In this document: piece after piece, positions 42,745 to 54,266 of the stretch | How positions within the stretch are numbered: position 1 is the stretch's first letter | Layout: the number at the start of each line of letters is the position of its first letter | From: Xanthostigma xanthostigma | Taxonomy: Eukaryota; Arthropoda; Insecta; Raphidioptera; Raphidiidae | Direction of reading: 5' to 3' | Length of the DNA stretch: 64,000 bases | Assembly (NCBI GenBank): GCA_963575645.1 | Contig: OY754465.1 | Location: forward strand, 7,068,001-7,132,000 | Program-made: the position numbers and the translations under genes | Notes under the pieces: model-generated | Databases searched by the model: none | Told to the model about the DNA's origin: nothing | The model's input: the letters and a program-made list of their open reading frames with translations, nothing else

Positions 42745-43345
42745 TATATATTAATACGCTAAGGTTAAAGATGTTTGCCTCCCTTTTTAGAAAAAAATCT
42801 CACAATTTCTCCACATAGGTAAATTATATATCATTTTACAGATAATGGCTTGCTCTACTGACATCGACAACTAAAAAATTTATTATTGCTTTTGTTTTTG
42901 TAAATTAATTAAAATACAGCAACGCTGAACAACGTCTGCCATCTGACGGTTTTAATTTTGAAACAACGTCAACACTTCGATCTGTCATCTGACCTTCATA
43001 TTGTAACACAACAGACACAATAAATGCATACAGCTATCTGACGGCTTTAATTTTAAAACAGCGAGCAACGTTGAACAACGTCACAGCAATGCTGCACGAT
43101 GCCATCTGACGGCTTAGCTCAACGCTTTTGCTACTTGCGCCTCTATATGACAATTTTAGTAAAATATTTCTTCGATCTGTCATCTGAGCTTCATATTGTA
43201 ATACAACAAAAAGAAGAACGTTATAAGCAGTGTGCAAAATTAGAAACGAATTGAATACCTGCAATCATATTTAAAAAATAATTTTGTAAAGTGATAATTA
43301 TTATACTTATTTAGTGCGAATAATTCGCACAGGTCACACTAGTTT
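42745..43345 (-). repeat. Dispersed repeat family M, copy 1
   Basis: It is the reverse complement of 54690-55265 over most of its length: GTCAGTAGAGCAAGC, ATGACAGATCGAAG, and a terminal palindrome GTGCGAATAATTCGCAC. Several internal units of ATCTGACGG and AACGTTGAACAACGT are re-used. The translated frame shared with the other copy is a by-product of the repeat. Confidence 0.7.
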
Positions 43346-43898
43346 AATATCTTTAGTTTTCGAGCGCCTATAAACTGTATTAACATAAATAAATATAACA
43401 GGTTATTTTAAACTGACAATAACAGTAAAACCCGTTTCAAAAATAACTATTGTCCATCACGACCATATAAAGAAAGCATAAGAATATCGAGCTGGTGCAA
43501 TGCGCCACCACTTTCCGAACCAATTTCCTGAGAATTGGAGTCTTTACTTATTAAATGTGATATCATGTTGTTACGAATCTGTGACAATATCACATAGTAT
43601 ATAAGATATAAATATAAAATGCATATGTTACAAGACGATGACTTCCAATTTGTTTATTAAGAAATATTACTCCATGCAGACAAGAATTTCACAGTGCTAC
43701 TACTTACCTTCAGATGGATCTAATTCCGCAATTATTGTTGTTTTTATTTTTTGCTTAGAAACAGTTTTGATTGTATTATTATTTTTATATTTATATTTTA
43801 TGGAACAGTAAATATTATTCTTATTCTCTATTATTCTTACTAGAGGATCACATTAAATTTTTATACCACAGTTTATTATTATCACTACTAGATTTTTT
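43346..43898. other. AT-rich sequence, nothing recognised
   Basis: No feature supported. Confidence 0.5.
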
Positions 43899-44108
43899 GA
43901 CGTGATAACGCCTTATAAATTGATGAAACACCAGCTGCACGCACGAAAAAGTGTAACGTTCCTAACGTTCCGCCTGACCCTGTGCGTGCAAACGAGAGCG
44001 CAGTATGCTTCGGCCCAAGTTTGACAGCTACTAAAATTTAGGTTATGTATTACGGAATACGTTATCACGTAAAACTATCGTCCGTAAACCGACTTTACAG
44101 ACAACCAA
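43899..44108 (+). mobile_element. Helentron-like element, copy 5 (short, plus orientation)
   Basis: The only copy in the plus orientation: it starts GACGTGATAACGCC after a T run and ends with the inverted ACGTTATCACGT, the hairpin CCGTAAACCGACTTTACAG and ACAACCAA before a T run. This arrangement shows the asymmetric TIR plus 3' hairpin layout directly. Confidence 0.65.
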
Positions 44109-44116
44109 TTTTTTTT

Positions 44117-45480
44117 GCGATTACCAGTTTTGTTAGCGTCTACAATTAAGAGAAAACACTTCCTTATCTCTATGGTAACTAATGATGCAAAACTCAACTG
44201 AGGACTCTATCACTTACGGAAAGCATACGCTCTAGCGTACTCTAGTTACTTTTATATCTCTATGGATTATACCAACATCATTTGTGTATGACATATTTTT
44301 GACCCGACTATACTCGAGTGAAGATAAGTTTCTCGTAAAAAGCAGCGAGCCGGTGGGAGCTAGGACTATTTTGCTCCCATTATACATTTTTCGGCTGAGC
44401 TCTCCTAGATTCTGTCATCACAACTTCTGCGAGGTCTATCTTGGTTTCGTTGGCACCCATTTTAAAATATTACGTGGTTATTTTGCATTTCAAATTCTTC
44501 TAACGTTCACACTGACTAGGCACGAGTAGTCTTCGGACGAGCGGTTGATATTCCCAGCACCGGTTAGGCGGTTGTGAGTTATGATGATTTATCCAACATC
44601 CCGATTTTTGGGCACTCGGTATCTTGGAAACTATTCCACCCAGACGTTTGAAATTTGGTATACTGCTTCTTTAAGGTAACCTCAACAACCTTGAAAAAAA
44701 TCAGTTGTGTAAATACCTTAGGAGATAGAAGGAGATCGCAAAGGGCTCGAAATGCTTCGTGCGAATAATATTGCGCACGGTGCTTAGCGGGAACTTGATC
44801 AGCGTAATCGGTGCGCTATCCAATAAGTCAGTATAGAAGATAAAGCTCCTACGATTCTCCCGTAGAAAAACCTAATTGAATCAAAATTAAAATGAAACAG
44901 CTTCAGTCCACAAATAACCTTTTTCAACTAAATTATACGCTGGTACATACGTTTTATACAAGTTATATCTAAACTGTTACTTTATGCATGGAAAAGGTTT
45001 TATGTCGTTGTTTTTGCAATAATGCAATATTTCGAAGCGTGTAGTTTAGAGCTTTTTAAAATGTAAATACATTTAGATGAAATTCGCTTTGAATGTTCGT
45101 TCATGTATATTCTTTTGATGCTATATATATATAGAAAACTGAACAACTAAATAGATTTACCCATACTGAATTATGATGCAAATTTGTGCCGCTCAAAAGA
45201 TATGAATTTTCATTAATTAACCAGCAGCGAAGACTAAAGTTTATATCTGTAAGAAACTATAAAATAGTTGTTTTCTCTGCAAGGTTTCAAAGTTGTGGAA
45301 TTTATTTATGAAATAAATTTAAATGTTTAACCAATAATTTTATTAGGACAGCATAATGAGAATTTTAATTTCAAAAATACAGTTGAATCTAAGTTTGACT
45401 GTATAAAGTAAAGAGAAAAATCCAAAAATCATAAATTTCTGATTCTATGTAGAATTATAACATAACAAATTTAATTTTTA
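44117..45480. other. Unassigned sequence
   Basis: Mixed composition. An 81-codon frame at 44284-44529 overlaps AT-richer surroundings but shows no known domain and no repeat match in the window. I do not call it a gene. The rest holds nothing I recognise. Confidence 0.35.
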
Positions 45481-45540
45481 TGAAATAACGGTACGGAACT
45501 TTCAGGGCGCGAGTTGTACTCGCACTTGCCCCGCTTTTTT
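45481..45540 (-). repeat. Dispersed repeat J fragment
   Basis: ACGGTACGGAACTTTCAGGG and GCGAGTTGTACTCGCACTTG are the inverted form of 40075-40150. Confidence 0.6.
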
Positions 45541-45872
45541 ATTTTATTTAGTTCATTTTAAAATGGGAATCACGATAAACCCTGAGGAGCACGGTAAAAC
45601 TCCTGGCATAACACCCAGTTATTAAATGCAATTTTAAAACATGGACTTCCGGGACAGATTATTTTGACACATTCCAGTTGCATCAGGCAAAATGCCAAAA
45701 AGTCAAACCGGATGGAAAAATATTTTTCAAGCAAAAAAATAGGATTTCTTACTACTCTCTATTATAAATCATTTCATTAATTCGGAGTTTCTTTACATTT
45801 TATTTTAAATTCAGTTTTTAGGTGAAATGTAAAATTTGATTTTATTATTTCGCAACATTTTTACTTAAAAAA

Positions 45873-46435
45873 CAGTATGTAAACGCGTAAGGTGCACATA
45901 GGGAAATTAGCATTGGGAAAAAATACTTGGTTCAGAGTTAGCCATGACTGCATTAATTTGTTATTTCTATTGAATTATTGTGGTAATCTTGAGGATTTCT
46001 ATTTTATTTTGATTTATTTTTATTTTACTTGACTTTTTTAATATTAAAAAGCTCTTATAAATCATTATTTTAATTTTTTTGTACAAAAACAAAACAAAAA
46101 AACAACTCCATCTGTTTGGAAGCATTTCATTCAAAAATTGTCTGACTGGTATGACGTATGCGCGTTGGTAAATCAGTGACCCAATGTCTTTAGGTTCAAC
46201 ACGAATAGCTGTAGATATTTGATCTCGCACCATATTTAAGTATTTTTGGGAATTTAATGTCCCATTAATAAAAAAAGTCCGATTATGTTGTAATCATTTG
46301 AATATTTTCTTCGGTAGTATACACATTCATTTTGCAAATGAATATTATCTGTCAAATTGAAAAAAAACAAGATTTCAAGGCTCACTCTGATCCAGTCATT
46401 TTTTTCCTATGTGCACCTTACGTGTTTACATACTG
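45873..46435 (-). mobile_element. Tc1/mariner deletion derivative, copy 2
   Basis: Same ends as 36760-37239, in the opposite orientation (CAGTATGTAAACGCGTAAGG and inverted TACGTGTTTACATACTG). On the minus strand a frame (within 45967-46233) reads IYQRAYVIPVRQFLNEMLPN, which resembles the transposase stretch just after the second catalytic Asp in Tc1/mariner enzymes. The catalytic DG context itself is gone. TA follows the right end, but the left flank is AA. Confidence 0.75.
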
Positions 46436-46439
46436 TATA

Positions 46440-46895
46440 TATAAACAACACTGTTTCTGAAGTACTTTCAGCTATTCTTCACACCTTTATTATGTGTTCT
46501 ACAACAAACAGAAATCGTTTGCGTTAAATACAGTTTGAATAAAGACAAAAATATGAAAGAGGGTGTATTGTGGAAAGTTGACTATAACCCAACCTTAATA
46601 CGATTTCGTAATAATTTGCATATATTTATTCCATCGGTATGTTAAAGATAACATTTTTGAAACAATCGGGATAGCAAATGTCAATAAAGATAAAATATTT
46701 GCATACGTTCAAACCCGCAGCGTATAGCACTCCAGTTTATTTGATTATTTCGTTGATCTCGGTTCATATTGTTGAAAATGAAATATTTTTCCCAATGCGA
46801 TGTCACGAGACAGCTTTAGATTATAAAGATATATAAAAAGATTTCCTAACTCATTGAGGAAAATTTTATTAAGATCTCTTTCTCAAATAAACCAA
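46440..46895. other. AT-rich sequence, nothing recognised
   Basis: No feature supported. Confidence 0.5.
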
Positions 46896-47240
46896 GATAG
46901 TGCGAGATCCGGTATCAGAAATACATAAATTCTAATTAACTTTTTTGGATCAACTTCCCCGATTTGTTAATCATAAAAATCGAGCCTAAAATGAGAGAAT
47001 ATAACACAAATAAAATGTTAACATAACAAATAAACTCGAAGTACACAGAACCCGACTATTTACAAGGTATGTTTATGCGGATGCTCTATATTTATGTATA
47101 GAATCAATGGTATATTCCTTGTGTCATATTCTCTCATCTTAGGCTAGATTTTTATGATTAACAAATCGGGTAAGTTGATCCAAAAAAGTTAATTATAATT
47201 TATTTAATTTAACAGCATCGGTACGCGATTTAGCTAGGCA
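46896..47240. repeat. Palindromic element, about 100-bp arms
   Basis: TTTTTGGATCAACTTCCCCG and ATTTGTTAATCATAAAAATC in the left arm pair with GATTTTTATGATTAACAAAT and GGGTAAGTTGATCCAAAAAA in the right arm. The spacer holds AGAGAATATAACACAA and its partial mirror. Ends and target duplication were not defined. Confidence 0.7.
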
Positions 47241-48307
47241 ACCCATGTGCGATTTATCAATGTATATATTATCTAACCTATAATCTTTGCCATCATCAAA
47301 TAACAGATAAGGGTATATATTTCTAATACACGCAGCTAACTAAATAAATTAATTTTTGAAGGTTTTTAAGCATGAAAAGAGGACAACTGGATCACTACAT
47401 TTTCTCTATATTTTTTATTACTCATGCGGGAAAAGTGGTATCTTTACACATGCTCTTACGGTTGAAAAGTAGCTATTTTCATTTGCGTGCGGAAACTTTA
47501 TTTGTCGCACTGAAATTATTGTTTGCCGCACGCAAATTCAGAGAAAAAAACAAAATAATAACGGTGTTAATGTCAACGAAACAAACTGTCATTTGAAGCA
47601 GATTTGAGGTTAAAATTTTGACTTATGGACTTTTATTCTTGACAATTTTAACAATTTTAACTGAATTTTCAACTTTTTAATGATTTAATTTTAATTTTCA
47701 TTACTTCTAATTTCTTTTTTCAATTCGTAATAAAATTTTAATTTAATTTAATTCGTAATAAAAAATAGTATGTGCAACTCGTGAGGCATTGTCGCACTAG
47801 TTGCACAATATACTATTATTCAACACGCGTGAGTAATATGAAATTTCGACCCTGCTAAATTCGGGTTCATGTTGACGCGTAGTGTGCTAATAATGAGCCG
47901 TACAGTGTGATAATGAATTTTCTGGACCAATAGAAACTCAGTAGCAAACCCAAGCGTGCAATAATGAAAAAAAAACTGCACGCAGCTTCTGGACCAATAG
48001 GAACGTGGTAGGCGGTATTGTATATATGAAAACAGCATCGCAATTCAGCGAAAGTCATGGCCATATTGTGTGTATCGAGGGCGCTGGGTACGTCAATCAA
48101 TGAAGTGATTTATTATTTTCCCTTCTTTTATCAGGGCCCCGATTACATATTACTCGTGCTAGTTGAATAAAATATTATGTGCGACCATTGATCGAAGGAG
48201 AATATTCCACTCGCGTGCGGCAAATTTCACGCTCATGGAATCTTCTCCTTCTCTCACTAGTCGCACAGTATACTATTGTGATACACCCTGCACAATATTT
48301 GCTTATA
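47241..48307. other. Unassigned sequence with degenerate repeats
   Basis: Words such as GTCGCACTAGTTGCACAATA with TACTATT (47794-47816) and TAGTCGCACAGTATACTATT (48260) recur, as do GCGTGCGG and GCACGC words. Probably an old repeat array. Several open frames overlap on opposite strands and none has a domain. Confidence 0.35.
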
Positions 48308-49236
48308 AAGGGTCTTTCAACAAGGACGGGTCGATGTTGAAATTGAATAAAACAAGCTGTGTGTGAGATATTAACGAAATTATTTTTTTGTTTGAAAGGC
48401 CCACTTATGCCATTATGTATGGAATATGACATCGTTTAAATGTCCGCCGCGGCTTCGAACGGTGGCACGGATCCGAGAGGTCCAATTTTCAATGACTCTA
48501 CTGCATAGATCCGGCTGAATCTGACGAAAATCCGCACCAAACAGTAACTTTCTGTGGATGCATTGCCACCTGGTGAACCTCATGTGGGTCGTGGTCGTCC
48601 CATATACGGCAATTTTGCTTATTAACAAAACCATTCATCCAAAAATGCGCCTCGTCGCTAAAGATTATTTTTCGGCCAAAATCGGGGTCCTCTTCCAAAC
48701 GTTCCGAAGCCCAGTCAGCGAACAAACGGCGTTGTCTGTGATCATTAACTTTGAGCTCCTGGGTCAGTTGGATGTTGTACGAGTGCAGGCCCAAGTCCCG
48801 ACGCAAAATTCTCCAAATTGAAGTCTGCGAAAGGCCGAGTTCTTGTGCACGGCGAGAAATCGACTGCCTCGGAGTCTCCTGCACACTCTGACGGACAGCG
48901 GCGATGTTCTCGGCCGATCTGGCGATCCTTTGCCGTAAGGGTGTTGGTTGGTTGTTTACTGAACCGGTCGTCTCGAATTTAGCCACCAAACGTTGGAGAG
49001 TCGACTTTGAAGGGCCACCGCGTCTGCCGTAAAATTGACGCAATGCGCGCAACGTTTGCACTAACGAATTTTCATAATAAAGTTTTATCATTTGGACATG
49101 CTGCTCAGTCGTGTAACTTGCGATGGTGATTTGGCATCAATGACTGAAAAAGAAAAAACAGATTTGACAGATGCCGCCAAAACAGCATGGCCGCCACAAA
49201 CTGTCAACATCGACCCGTCCTTGTTGAAAGACCCTT
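48308..49236 (-). mobile_element. Tc1/mariner-superfamily element, internally deleted
   Basis: TIRs of about 33 bp are identical at both ends: AAGGGTCTTTCAACAAGGAC at the left, its complement at the right. TA flanks both (48306-48307 and 49237-49238). The length is 929 bp against roughly 1.3 kb expected for an intact relative. The interior codes on the minus strand for the two ends of a transposase, joined by a deletion. Identical TIRs suggest recent mobility in trans. Confidence 0.9.
48413..49091 (-). pseudogene. Truncated mariner-type transposase
   Basis: The start at 49091 (MIKLYYENSL) gives an N-terminal helix-turn-helix region (GRRGGPSKSTLQRLVAKF, residues about 23-40), a second HTH-like part (SRRAQELGLSQTSIWRIL), and the first catalytic Asp in IIFSDEAHFWMNGFVNKQN (residues about 143-161). 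The usual KVTVWCGF block follows, then the frame leaves homology at about residue 190. The expected C-terminus (VIENWTSRIRA...RGGHLNDVIF) is found downstream in another frame (48413-48500). A deletion therefore removed the second and third catalytic residues and shifted the frame. The DNA-binding half is intact, so it could bind TIRs but not cut. It matches DDE_3-type Tc1/mariner enzymes by memory, with the subclade unresolved. Confidence 0.85.
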
Positions 49237-49239
49237 TAC

Positions 49240-49587
49240 AATAACCTCAAAAGATGATGCCATATCGCGGTGAAGAGGCCAATACTATGAAAAAAACTGA
49301 TCGACTTTATTTGCAAATACAAGTGAAAATATGTGCCGAAAAATATGATATCTAGTATGTCAAAGCAACGAATACTCCATGTCTACAGTTTTCTTTTAAC
49401 CTACAAAGCGTCAAACTTCGATTCTGGAATATAGATTGTGTTTTACAAATCATATGCTACATTTTTTTATATTTCAAAGAACCTTATTAAAAACTTCAAA
49501 CAATCACAAATTTAAAATTTTACATATCAAAAAGCAATAAAATATAAATTTAAAGGCTCTTTTCTAGTGAGATTTATGTTCTTATAG
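49240..49587. other. AT-rich sequence, nothing recognised
   Basis: No feature supported. Confidence 0.5.
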
Positions 49588-50008
49588 CGGTGAGCGGCGA
49601 GAGCACTAAACTCGCATTCGAGAGGTACCGGATTCGAATCCCGGCGGGGACAGATGTGTCTGGGACTTTTTCCTGCTGCCTCTCGCCGAGAAACGGTAAT
49701 TCCTGTACCGGCCATCTTGTTGCGGTTTCCCATGGTTTGCCTCAACAATTCCAGATAAATATCGAGATGGTTCCTTATTCAAGGCCATGGCCGATTACCT
49801 GTCAAACTTCTATGCTCAAAATGTGCCTACCTTATCCTAATTTCTTAAAAATTCCTTCATTCGCCCATTGCTATTAATTAAGTTGAAGTTTAAAAATTGT
49901 AGAAAATAACGGGAAGTGTGACGAATGGAAAATAGTAATGGTGCGAATGGCGTCTTATGACATAAAGTCGAGAAACGGACGTTAAACGCACTATTATTAT
50001 TATTATTA
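49588..50008 (+). mobile_element. tRNA-derived SINE, copy 3
   Basis: tRNA-like head truncated at its start (GCGGTGAGCGGCGAGAGCAC), near-canonical B box GGATTCGAATCC, body words TTTTTCCTGCTGCCTCTCGC, CCATGGTTTGCCTCA and CATAAAGTCGAGAAACGGAC, and an (ATT)n tail to about 50008. No target duplication was found. Confidence 0.85.
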
Positions 50009-50144
50009 GTTTCTAAAAACATTATGAAAATAAAACTGTTAGATTTACTTTATTATTACTTCTTCTACGTCAATTTTTTGGCATTTAGTGAATAAAAAAA
50101 TCGATGTGGAATGTGTTCTTATAACAAGAGTACACTGTATTAAT

Positions 50145-50675
50145 TAGTGATGTGCCGGATATCCGTATCCGCGGATATCCGAGGGAGAAGAAAGATCCGT
50201 ATCCGTTAGTTTTATAGCGGATCTTTTACGGATCCTTTACCTTATTAATTTTTAATTCATAGATGAAATTTTATATATATAGGTGATTAGGTAATAATAA
50301 AAAAACTGTTAAATTTCATTCAGATTATTTTTATTTCGTAAAATCGTATTTGGCACTTTTATATTGCAAAAATTTATCGTAGTGAATACCATACCAATAG
50401 TACATAACTCAAAGGTACTAATAAAAAACTATCTTTATAATGAGATATTGCACATCGATCTTTGGAAAGAGACAATCTGTTAAGAGAGTTAACTCTTAAA
50501 GAAGTCAATAACTTTTTCCCATAACGGATAGTCTCTTTCCAAAGGTCGATGTGCAATATTTACCGCCGCGTACTCTAAGAAAGTCAAGATCCGTATCCGT
50601 GGATCTTGAAACCAAATATCCGTATTCAGATCCGTATCCGCGGATATACATTTTTAACGATCCGGCACATCACTA
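50145..50675 (+). mobile_element. hAT-type MITE with ATCCGTATCC motifs, copy 2
   Basis: Same family as 3052-3586: ends TAGTGATGTGCCGGATATCC and GATCCGGCACATCACTA. The target duplication is GTATTAAT / GTATGAAT (7 of 8). The two copies remain alike over their whole length, including the internal CATCGATCTTTGGAAAGAGA block. Confidence 0.85.
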
Positions 50676-51170
50676 GTATGAATGCATTAAAAAAATATTT
50701 AGAAAAAAACATGAATATTTGTGTCCCAAACATATTATTTTCCACGTCATTAAAAAACAATGCCTGTGATTATAGGGCATATACCAAGTTGAAAAAGTAA
50801 CGATTCAACATTGTTTTGTTATATTTCAAAAACATAAGACATGAAAAACAAATACAGCAGATAAAATGGCCACTTCATAAGGCACAGGGTAAAATAAAGA
50901 GGTTATGAAGTGTGAAGAAATATATACGAAGACTAAGATAATTTTTCACGTATCATGGAAACAGTATTCTAAATAGCCGCCAGTAGTGAGGTGCCGAAAA
51001 AATTGAAAAATGTTTATGAAATAAATTCGCTCTGTATCGTTTGATATTATGCACACTTATGGAAAAAGTCAATGGTGCCAAAGTGTTTAACAGGGTTGCC
51101 AGACGTACGAGAAATCTCGTACCGGTACGAGATTTACAGTTTTTGTACGAGATACAACAATAACAAAAAA

Positions 51171-52136
51171 TTGGTTGTCTGTAAAGTCGGTTTACGGACG
51201 ATAGTTTTACGTGATAACGTATTCCGTAATACATAACCTAAATTTATATAATAATTACAATAATTCGAATCTATGATATTGCATCTTTCGCTTCAAATTT
51301 AGGTAAATTTTATTAAGTAGAATAATAAAACACTATTAAAAAGTACACTATTATTATATAAAAAACAACTATGGCATGTATCTCTTTTGCGCATGCGCCG
51401 ATTTTCCCCAAAAAATTTACAAAAATTTCTAGTAAAAATAGATAGAGTAAAAACCGTTTTAAAAACTATATTAATATTATATAAAACATCATTATAAGAG
51501 ATATATTCTTTTACGCATGCGCCGATGTTCCCCAAAAACAATAGGCCACTTCATATTTGCATATCAAACATCCTCCCAAAATTTGGTTTCAATCCGCTTA
51601 TCCTTGGTGTCGGAATGATAAGAAATGTCAAAAGTGACGTTTGCAACTGTCAAAGTATTATGTTCTAATAATAATTAGTTATTCCAATAGTTAACTTAGA
51701 AGGCGTTGCATTTCAGAAAATACTAATGTCAAAAAATTGAATTAAACATTAGAAATGCAGCCGTTTTCATGTTAAGACAAGACATACGTTATTTTCTAAT
51801 TTCCATGTACGGCAAACAAAGACGACCGACCGCGTCGCGTCATGCATTAGACAACATTGCATTTATACAGCTATTTTTCTATATAAATTTGTATAAAAAA
51901 ACTGTTTAGGCAAATTCTGTTATACGAAATCTATGTAAAATGTTCTCCTCTTTCGTTTAAGACTGGTTTCAAACCGATCTGATTTAAATTGAACGAGAAA
52001 TTAGCAAAAAACGTTACGCGTTAGGAACGTTAGGAACGTTACGCGTTACGAACGTTACACTTTTTCGAACATGCAGCCGGTGTTTTATCAATTTATAAGA
52101 TTGGTGATTCATCAATTTATAAGACGTTATCACGTC
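51171..52136 (-). mobile_element. Helentron-like element, copy 6 (longest)
   Basis: Same ends as copy 1 (TTGGTTGTCTGTAAAGTCGG ... CGTTATCACGTC). It combines the interior of copy 2 (TTCGAATCTATGATATTGCA), a piece of repeat X (51385-51600), and the interior of copies 1 and 7 (TTGGTGTCGGAATGATAAGA, GACGACCGACCGCGTCGC). Copies 1 and 7 can be explained as internal deletions of a copy like this. It sits in the A run of the hAT MITE. Confidence 0.6.
51385..51600 (-). repeat. Family X fragment captured inside the Helentron-like element
   Basis: CATGCGCCGATTTTCCCCAA appears, then a second similar GCATGCGCCGATGTTCCCCA about 120 bp later, followed by ATCCTCCCAAAATTTGGTTT. All are inner words of repeat X in reverse. 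The duplicate spacing recalls the tandem form of X at 15961-16665. Confidence 0.65.
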
Positions 52137-52571
52137 AAAAACTCGTACAATTTTGTACGAGATTTTAACAATGATGACTGCCTTCGCTAGGTATCAGCCA
52201 AAAAGTGTAAGAATTTGCATATTTACCTTCTTCGCACACTACAAAACGATTGACTGGGCGCATCACTAAATGCACTACCTCATCACTATATGAAACTAGA
52301 CAACTTGAGTGGGGAATCCCCGTTTAATGTATTTATTTGTTGTTATCCTTATTACAATAATGTTAATCACTATCAGTCCTAATTGTTTCATTTGAATTGA
52401 CAGCTAAAAGCGCAGAGAATATGACTACTCAAAGTTAAATAGCATAAATTATAAATTTTATTCGATATACCTACTTTAAATTTATACTTGTACGAGATTC
52501 ACTGTTGAAAGTACGAGATATTTAGCAACACTGGTACGAGAAAAAAAATCCGTCATCTGGCAACCCTGGTG

Positions 52572-52680
52572 TTTAGGAGGCTATGAAACGTCGAGAAATT
52601 TTGGTCCCACCCTTAGATGCCGCCATCCCACCGACGCCAATAGTGTAAGTGCCTTATGGCAAATACACTAACAAATAAAT
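52572..52680 (-). repeat. Dispersed repeat family L, copy 3
   Basis: AGGAGGCTATGAAACGTCGA, GAAATTTTGGTCCCACC, and CGACGCCAATAGTGTAAGTG are the inverted form of 38325-38420. Confidence 0.55.
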
Positions 52681-53065
52681 GCAGTCTGTTGATTTTTGTT
52701 TGTTTTTTTTTTGTGCACGGTTTTAAATAGTGAACTGTGTCACTAGAGTTACTACGTGCCATTACTATTTTAGAACGACTGTACGTATGAAAAAAACAGA
52801 TATTATCAAACTCACGAATGTGCAAATACATAACTTGGTCATAAAGTTAAGTCCATAAAATGAAATTAATTTTTTATGGCTCATTTTTATTAACAGAAAT
52901 GATAGCGAATATAAACAATTTTTATCCGAAATATATTCTTTTCGATTAAGATTACATACGTTTCACTGTAGAAATGTATTATTTATATAGTATGCGATTT
53001 CATACGGATCTGTCAGATAAAATTGAATAAATAAAAGTTAGATTTTCAAGCTCGCTAATATAGTA
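52681..53065. other. AT-rich sequence, nothing recognised
   Basis: No feature supported. Confidence 0.5.
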
Positions 53066-53632
53066 CAGTCAATCTGGCAAAAACCTCAACAAAACCACCC
53101 AAAAAGGTGAAACTTGGTGAGTCGTTAGAGAATGATGAAAAAAAGGTTACCTGGCAATGGCCACCTGGTACCTGTTCAAATAGTCAAAAAAAACTCAAAA
53201 ATATTTTGAAATGCATTTTTCTCGAAAACTATCCATTTTACAGAAAAATTTATTGAACAAAAAATGTAGAGGGCATCGTTATCTACAATTAATGTCATTG
53301 GTGCTATGTTGTACAACAAAAAATGTGCGCAGTAGGTGGCGCGTAAGTGCCAAAAAAAGTGTTTTTCCACTTTTTTGCCCTGAAATTTTCATTTTTCAGT
53401 TACAATTCAAATGGAAAAATTGTTACATTTTATTTTATAAACAACTTTTATTTCAACATTTTTTGAGAAAAATGCATTTCAAAATATTTTTGAGTTTTTT
53501 TTGACTATTTGAACAGGTACCAGGTGGCCATTGCCAGGTAACCTTTTTTTCATCATTCTCTAACGACTCACCAAGTTTCACCTTTTTGGGTGGTTTTGAT
53601 ACGAAATGATTTTTTTTTCGCCAGATTGATTG
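53066..53632. mobile_element. Foldback element with TA target
   Basis: Left CAGTCAATCTGGCAAAA pairs with right CGCCAGATTGATTG, and TA flanks both. The arms (about 190 bp) match through AGGTTACCTGGCAATGGCCA and AAAATATTTTGAAATGCATT. The loop has a GTAGGTGGCGC word. No coding capacity. Confidence 0.8.
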
Positions 53633-53989
53633 TACTAATAGGTCGTTATTTACTTTTCTTTTTCAAGGCATACAATGATCAAGTTTTAATCAATTGCTTT
53701 TTTTTTGAAGTGACAACTTCTTTAGTGGCGTTATACACTTTTTTTGTAATGGGTAAAAAATATTAAACTCGCGTCAGGAAAAGTAAGAACTGGGTGAGCG
53801 AGAAAACTCTCTAAGTGATAGTAATTGTTTATACAACGTTAGACATCTAGCGTTGAAATATCGTACATAAAAATGCAATCTATGATACAAACCATTTTGA
53901 TCGAAAATTCGTAAGAGGTTAATATTCGAGTTTTCACTTCCGCCAGCACTCCCGGAGTGCAAAGGGTTTTTTTTTTTAATTCTAGGTAT
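53633..53989. other. AT-rich sequence, nothing recognised
   Basis: No feature supported. Confidence 0.5.
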
Positions 53990-54266
53990 CACGAACTCTG
54001 TAACCAGAACACTCAGCTCGAGGGTAGCGGTGGACCGATATCTGTCGCATGAACCAATATGGCGTCAGCTACAGGGTAACGCATACACGTTCATGGCATA
54101 CATGTGTACAGTGTCTGTGAAATTAAACAACTTTGGTAACTATGACGAAATCAGGTGGAAGAACCGAAGTTTTTCCAGGTAGCGCCATCTTGCGTGCGCC
54201 AGAAAACGGTCCATCTCGAAACACAGCAAGCATAGGAAGCTAGGTCTCCTAGTTACATACTTCGTG
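53990..54266 (-). mobile_element. hAT-type MITE, copy 2 of the 1616 family
   Basis: Inverted relative to 1616-1884 and matching it through GGTGGACCGATATCTGTCGC and CATGAACCAATATGGCGTCA. Ends CACGAACTCTGTAACCAG and its inverted CTAGTTACATACTTCGTG. Flanking 8-mers CTAGGTAT / CTAGATAC agree at 6 of 8. Confidence 0.7.

Larger units (their letters stand above)
51091..52568 (+). mobile_element. hAT-type MITE with GTACGAGA motifs, split by a Helentron-like element
   Basis: Ends CAGGGTTGCCAGACGTACGA and inverted TCTGGCAACCCTG. The 8-bp target duplication is GTGTTTAA / GTGTTTAG (7 of 8). TCTCGTACCGGTACGAGA and further GTACGAGAT words are reiterated on both sides. Without the insertion at 51171-52136 it would be about 510 bp. 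The CAGGGTTGCCAGA end resembles that at 25698. Confidence 0.8.

Noticed and set aside
44284-44529. 81-codon plus-strand frame as a gene
   Set aside because: No domain, no Kozak-like or splice context that convinces, and no repeat match. Left unassigned.
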